DNA of 36,348 nucleotides. Source: an uncultured Oscillospiraceae bacterium (GTDB lineage Bacteria; Bacillota; Clostridia; Oscillospirales; Ruminococcaceae). The stretch's first letter is position 1; every line of letters starts with the position of its first letter. Of the stretch, positions 32,596-36,348 are shown piece by piece. The stretch is from positions 1 to 36,348 of the forward strand of contig USLH01000003.1 in NCBI GenBank assembly GCA_900555435.1, written 5' to 3'. The notes under the pieces were generated by a model. That model did no database searches. It was not told the origin of the DNA and saw only the letters and a list, made by a program, of their open reading frames with translations. Made by a program: the position numbers and the translations under genes.

Positions 32596-34551
32596 ATGAA
32601 CGAATTTTTACCAGTCAGCCGGGCAGACATGGAAGCCCGGGGCATCGAACAGCTGGATTACATCTGTATCACCGGCGACAGCTATGTGGATCATCCCAGC
32701 TTCGGCATCTCCATCATTTCCCGTGTAGTGGAGGATCAGGGCTTCACGGTAGGCGTCCTTGCCCAGCCCGATTGGAAGAGCAACCGGGATTTTGAAAAGT
32801 TGGGCCGGCCGAAATACGGGTTTTTGATCACCTCCGGGAATATCGATTCCATGGTGGCTCACTACACCGTCGCCAAAAACCACCGGACGGTGGACGCATA
32901 TACCGCCGGCGGGGTCATGGGAAAGCGTCCGGATCGGGCGGTGACGGTCTACTGCAGAAAGATCCGGGAGATTTACGGGGACATCCCTATCGTGATCGGC
33001 GGGCTGGAGGCGTCGCTGCGGCGGTTCGCCCACTACGATTACTGGGACGACTCGGTTCACCCGTCCATTCTGGAGGAGTCCGGGGCGGATCTTCTGATCT
33101 ACGGCATGGGCGAGCTGCAAATGGCGGAGACCGTCCGGCGGCTGGCTGCCGGGGAGGACGTGCATACCCTGACCGACATCCGGGGGACCTGCTACCTCTG
33201 CGCCCCGGCGGACACCCCCTACGGCGGGATGCAGTGTCCGGACTATAAGATCATCTGTACGGACAAAAAAGCCTACTGCAAGGCAACGAAGCTCCAGATG
33301 GATCAGCAGGACGAGGTCTACGGCCGGATGATCCTGCAGCGGCAGAAGGAAAAAATGTTAGTCCAGAATCCCCCCATGCGTGTCCTGACCACGGAGGAGC
33401 TGGACCACGTTTATGCCCTGCCCTATACCCGCCGGTGGCACCCCATGTACGACGTCGAAGGCGGCGTTCCCGGCCTGGCGGAGGTGGAATTCTCCATCGC
33501 CCACAACCGGGGGTGCTTCGGTAACTGCAACTTCTGTTCCATCGCCTTTCATCAGGGGCGGAAGATCGCCGTCCGCAGTCAGGAATCGGTGCTGGAAGAA
33601 GCAAAGCTCCTGACCACCCTTCCGAATTTCAAGGGCTACATCCACGACGTTGGCGGCCCCACTGCCAATTTCCGACACCCCTCCTGCAAAAAACAGCAGG
33701 AAAAGGGGCTTTGCATGGGAAGAAAGTGCTTGGCACCCACTCCCTGTCCGGCTCTGGATGCCGACGAGCGGGATTATCTGGAGCTTCTGCGGAAGATCCG
33801 GGCGCTTCCGGGGGTTAAGCGGGTGTTCATCCGCTCGGGGATCCGGTACGATTACATGATGAAGGATCCCGACGACACCTTCTTCAAAGAGCTGGTGCAG
33901 TACCACGTTTCCGGCCAGCTGAAAGTGGCGCCGGAGCACTGCTCCAGCGACGTTCTGGACGCTATGGGCAAGCCTCACATCGACGTTTACAAGGCATTTG
34001 CGGAAAAATTCTACCGCATCACCCAGAAAATGGGGAAAAAGCAGTTCTTAGTCCCCTACCTCATGTCCTCCCATCCGGGGAGCACGTTGAAAGACGCCGT
34101 GGAGCTGGCACTGTTCTTAAAAGAGCAGCACATCCGCCCGGAGCAGGTGCAGGACTTCTATCCCACGCCCGGAACGGTTTCCACCTGTATGTTCTTCACG
34201 GGGATGAACCCTTATACCTTAGAGCCGATCTTTGTCCCTAAAACACCGGAAGAAAAGGCCATGCAGCGGGCGCTCTTACAGTACTTCCTGCCCCACAACC
34301 GGGGGCTGGTGGTCAAAGCCCTGCGGAAGGCGGGACGGTCGGATCTGATCGGGAACGGCCCGGAATGCCTGGTTCCTGCTCCGGTGGGGGAGACCCGGAC
34401 AAACGGCGGGAAACCCGGTGCCCGTCCGGCAGGCAAGCCCTCCGGAAGAAGGGACGGGAAGCCGCAGCCCTTCCGCAGCGCCCATCCTCAGAAAGAACAC
34501 CGGAAGCCTGCTCCTGCCGGAAAGAGACCCGACGGAAAAAAACGGGGCTGA
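32596..34551 (+). CDS. YgiQ-family radical SAM protein
   Basis: 651-residue iron-sulfur enzyme of the YgiQ family, whose reaction is not established to my knowledge. An N-terminal Rossmann/B12-binding-like region (FLPVSRADMEARG, QLDYICITGDSYVDHPSFG) precedes the radical SAM core. NRGCFGNCNFCSIAFHQGRK carries the CxxxCxxC motif that binds the [4Fe-4S] cluster and SAM. Further Cys-rich segments include KGLCMGRKCLAPTPCPAL. The last 60 residues are a Lys/Arg/Pro/Gly-rich tail typical of the family. The ATG at 32596 follows AAAGAGGAAAA. It begins 11 bases after the translocase gene, and an upstream in-frame extension inside that gene is rejected. Confidence 0.93.
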   Translation: MNEFLPVSRADMEARGIEQLDYICITGDSYVDHPSFGISIISRVVEDQGFTVGVLAQPDWKSNRDFEKLGRPKYGFLITSGNIDSMVAHYTVAKNHRTVDAYTAGGVMGKRPDRAVTVYCRKIREIYGDIPIVIGGLEASLRRFAHYDYWDDSVHPSILEESGADLLIYGMGELQMAETVRRLAAGEDVHTLTDIRGTCYLCAPADTPYGGMQCPDYKIICTDKKAYCKATKLQMDQQDEVYGRMILQRQKEKMLVQNPPMRVLTTEELDHVYALPYTRRWHPMYDVEGGVPGLAEVEFSIAHNRGCFGNCNFCSIAFHQGRKIAVRSQESVLEEAKLLTTLPNFKGYIHDVGGPTANFRHPSCKKQQEKGLCMGRKCLAPTPCPALDADERDYLELLRKIRALPGVKRVFIRSGIRYDYMMKDPDDTFFKELVQYHVSGQLKVAPEHCSSDVLDAMGKPHIDVYKAFAEKFYRITQKMGKKQFLVPYLMSSHPGSTLKDAVELALFLKEQHIRPEQVQDFYPTPGTVSTCMFFTGMNPYTLEPIFVPKTPEEKAMQRALLQYFLPHNRGLVVKALRKAGRSDLIGNGPECLVPAPVGETRTNGGKPGARPAGKPSGRRDGKPQPFRSAHPQKEHRKPAPAGKRPDGKKRG

Positions 34552-34575
34552 TCCCATCATACAGGAGGAACGACC

Positions 34576-35559
34576 GTGGCAAAACGAAAGACCCGCCGGG
34601 GGAACCCGAAATACAACTGGCCTGCCATCCTGGCAGCAGCCGTATTGGTCAGCGCCTTTCTCATCATCTATCTGGCTACCGGCAATAAGATCAGCGACCT
34701 TTTCCCCGATTGGGACGGTCTGGCTTCGACGGTGGCAAGCTGGACGGAGCCGTCTTCCAGGACTGACCTGAGTACGCCGCCTCTTTCCGGGGAAACAGCG
34801 AAGGTTCATTTCATCGACGTGGGCCAGGGCGACAGCATGCTCATCCAGTGCGGCGGGAAGAACATCCTCATCGACGCCGGCGAAAACGACAAGGGTACGG
34901 TGGTCAACGCTTATCTGGAGAAGCTGGGTGTGGACGTCATCGACCTCGCCATCGGCACCCACCCCCATTCCGATCACATCGGAGGACTGGACGTAGTGCT
35001 GAACGCCCACCCGACGGAAAAGATCATCCTCCCGGTGATCCCGGAGGATATGACCCCTACGACCCGGACGTATGAGGATCTTCTGAAGGCGATCCAGGCG
35101 CAGAACCTGAAGATCACGGCGGCAAAACCCGGGAACACCTATGAGTTCGGAACAGGAACGCTGGAGATTTTAGGGCCGGTGAAGAACGACTATAAGGATC
35201 TGAACGATTATTCCGTGGTCTGCCGGTTCACCTTCGGGAACTGGACGTTCTTATTCACTGGGGATATGGAGGCCGACGCAGAAAAAGACCTTCTGGATGC
35301 TGGGACGGACGTTTCCGCCCGGGTGCTGAAACTGGGGCACCACGGCAGTTCTACCTCCACCAGCCAGATCTTTCTGGATGCGGTGGATCCGGAGATCTGC
35401 GTTATGGAGCTAGGGGAGGGAAACTCCTATAACCATCCCCATCGGGAAACGGTTCAGAAGATGAATGAGGGCGGTTATACCGTCTATCGGACGGACCGGA
35501 ACGGCACCATTGTTTTTACCACCGACGGGGAGACCTGCGGCGTGGAAATGGAAAAGTAA
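34576..35559 (+). CDS. ComEC-like metallo-beta-lactamase-fold hydrolase
   Basis: 327 residues: a Lys/Arg-rich cytoplasmic tip, one membrane segment (about 17-34), a Ser/Thr-rich spacer, then an MBL domain (75-320) facing the outside. VHFIDVGQGDSMLIQ and the metal motif HPHSDHIGG (His129, His131, Asp133, His134) are followed by LFTGDMEADAEKDLL and LKLGHHGSSTSTSQIFL. This is the ComEC/Rec2 C-terminal subfamily, for which nuclease activity has been proposed. The GTG at 34576 follows AGGAGG (34563-34568). A DUF3006 gene follows at 11 bases, a common pairing. Whether it degrades DNA or another phosphoester outside the cell is unknown. Confidence 0.9.
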   Translation: MAKRKTRRGNPKYNWPAILAAAVLVSAFLIIYLATGNKISDLFPDWDGLASTVASWTEPSSRTDLSTPPLSGETAKVHFIDVGQGDSMLIQCGGKNILIDAGENDKGTVVNAYLEKLGVDVIDLAIGTHPHSDHIGGLDVVLNAHPTEKIILPVIPEDMTPTTRTYEDLLKAIQAQNLKITAAKPGNTYEFGTGTLEILGPVKNDYKDLNDYSVVCRFTFGNWTFLFTGDMEADAEKDLLDAGTDVSARVLKLGHHGSSTSTSQIFLDAVDPEICVMELGEGNSYNHPHRETVQKMNEGGYTVYRTDRNGTIVFTTDGETCGVEMEK

Positions 35560-35570
35560 GGAGGAGTTCG

Positions 35571-35780
35571 ATGCTCATTGTAGATCGGATCGAAGCCCCC
35601 CTTGCCGTCTGCGAAGGGGACGGGGGACAAGTAGAGATCCCGCTTTCCGAGCTGCCGGAAACGGTGAGGGAAGGAGACGTGCTGATCCGGACGGAAGAGG
35701 GGTATCAGGTGGATGCGGAGGAGACCTCCCGCCGCCGGAAAAAAATTTCCACTCTCTTTCAGAGCCTTCTGGAATCGTGA
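35571..35780 (+). CDS. DUF3006-family small protein
   Basis: 69 residues. MLIVDRIEAPLAVCEGDGGQVEIPLSELPETVREGDVL is the DUF3006 pattern: a small beta-barrel with a conserved VDRIE start and a REGDVL turn, then a charged helix (EETSRRRKKISTLFQSLLES). The family is regularly encoded beside MBL-fold hydrolases like the upstream gene; its function is not known. The ATG at 35571 follows AAGGAGG. Confidence 0.88.
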   Translation: MLIVDRIEAPLAVCEGDGGQVEIPLSELPETVREGDVLIRTEEGYQVDAEETSRRRKKISTLFQSLLES

Positions 35781-35798
35781 TTCGTGGAAAGTGACAAA

Positions 35799-35837
35799 AT
35801 CCGGAGCGGACATTTTACATTCGCCCCGGATTTTTTT
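35799..35837 (+). terminator. Terminator after the DUF3006 gene
   Basis: ATCCGGAGCG (35799-35808) pairs with CGCCCCGGAT (35822-35831), 9 of 10 positions, followed by a run of seven T. It ends the spoIIIE/ygiQ/MBL unit. Confidence 0.88.
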
Positions 35838-35856
35838 CCGGAGCCCGCCTCTTCTC

Positions 35857-35886
35857 TTGCAAAAGCCTTCGGAAATGTTGTATAAT
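35857..35886 (+). promoter_or_regulatory. Sigma-A promoter of hprK
   Basis: TTGCAA (35857-35862), an 18-base spacer and TATAAT (35881-35886), 42 bases before the hprK start. Confidence 0.8.
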
Positions 35887-35927
35887 GGGAAAAACGGGCC
35901 ATCCCGCAGCAAAGGAGGAACCGCAGA

Positions 35928-36348
35928 ATGTCCACCAATTTCACCGTTTCTCTGGAACGGCTGATCAAGGACTTTTCCATGGAGAGCGTCTACCTTCCGG
36001 CAGAACCCTCCACCATTCTGATCTCGTCCAGTGAGGTCAATCGTCCGGGGCTTTTCATCACCGGATTTTATGATTATTTTGATCCCGACCGCATTCAGAT
36101 CATTGGCCGCATGGAAACGGCGTTTTTAAGCGACCTTTCCCACGACGTGCTTTTGGAGCGGGTCAGCCGGATGTTCAGCCTGAAGATCCCGGCTTTGGTG
36201 GTCACCCGGGGGCTGGAAGTCTTCCCGGAGATCATTGAAGCGGCAAAGGAAAATCAGGTGCCGGTCATCCGGACACAGGAGGCTACCTCCAGCTTTATGG
36301 CAGCGCTGATCTCTTATCTGAACGTGGAGCTGGCGCCCCGCATCACCC
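35928..36348 (+). CDS. hprK: HPr kinase/phosphorylase, N-terminal part (runs off the window)
   Basis: The first 140 residues of HPr(Ser) kinase/phosphorylase, cut by the window end with no stop codon. The visible part is the N-terminal regulatory domain: FTVSLERLIKDFSMESVYL, SSSEVNRPGLFITGFYDYFDPDRIQIIGRMETAFL, IPALVVTRGLEVFPEIIEAAKENQVPVIRT, and LNVELAPRIT just before the catalytic domain. The enzyme phosphorylates HPr on Ser46 to drive carbon catabolite control in Firmicutes. The ATG at 35928 follows AAAGGAGG, and a good promoter lies upstream. Confidence 0.93.
   Translation, partial: MSTNFTVSLERLIKDFSMESVYLPAEPSTILISSSEVNRPGLFITGFYDYFDPDRIQIIGRMETAFLSDLSHDVLLERVSRMFSLKIPALVVTRGLEVFPEIIEAAKENQVPVIRTQEATSSFMAALISYLNVELAPRIT

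Overview
The window is about 36 kb of GC-rich chromosomal DNA from a spore-forming Clostridia-type Firmicute, most likely of the Oscillospiraceae/Ruminococcaceae kind. This rests on SpoVT, a TepA–YlzJ–SpoIIIE cluster, HPr kinase, strong Shine-Dalgarno sites with ATG/GTG/TTG starts, sigma-A promoters with 17-18 bp spacers, and gut-type glycoside hydrolases. No tRNA, rRNA, insertion sequence, phage gene or CRISPR array was seen.

Layout. (1) 2-8958: a mannoside-uptake and breakdown locus with two CUT1-type ABC permeases, a solute-binding lipoprotein, a GH130 phosphorylase, a GH38 alpha-mannosidase and an MFS transporter. (2) 8979-10919: a NodB-like protein of unknown role with its own promoter, then an HD-domain hydrolase. 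(3) 10995-18964: a promoter and a rod-like RNA that looks like 6S RNA, followed by purE-purC-purF-purM-purN-purO-purV-purD. The PurF belongs to a divergent type without the catalytic N-terminal cysteine, and the usual PurH fusion is split into two proteins. (4) 19026-24382, minus strand: gatB, gatA, gatC and aspS, i.e. the indirect Asn-tRNA pathway, preceded by a two-stage leader. (5) 24442-28301: spoVT, then an accessory patch with a cell-wall-binding metzincin-like protease and a lipoprotein, then a Cys-rich DUF6062 protein. (6) 28322-36348: DnaA-box-like repeats and a consensus promoter, tepA-ylzJ-spoIIIE, a YgiQ radical-SAM enzyme, a ComEC-like metallo-beta-lactamase, a DUF3006 protein, and the start of hprK.

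The most interesting element is at 24157-24382 on the minus strand. It is a compact unit with a near-consensus promoter, a Shine-Dalgarno site and a 37-codon reading frame, MAFFVWFNQNNNNN..., that has six Asn codons within seven codons. Starting 3 bases after the last Asn codon is a segment that can pair over about 19 base pairs with the 5' arm of a strong 15-bp terminator. A further segment beside the leader's ribosome-binding site can pair with part of the antiterminator. This is the architecture of ribosome-mediated transcription attenuation, placed in front of aspS-gatCAB, the genes that make Asn-tRNA(Asn) by transamidation. The AspRS also carries the His typical of non-discriminating enzymes. 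I infer an Asn-tRNA-sensing attenuator. I cannot confirm from here whether it has been described.
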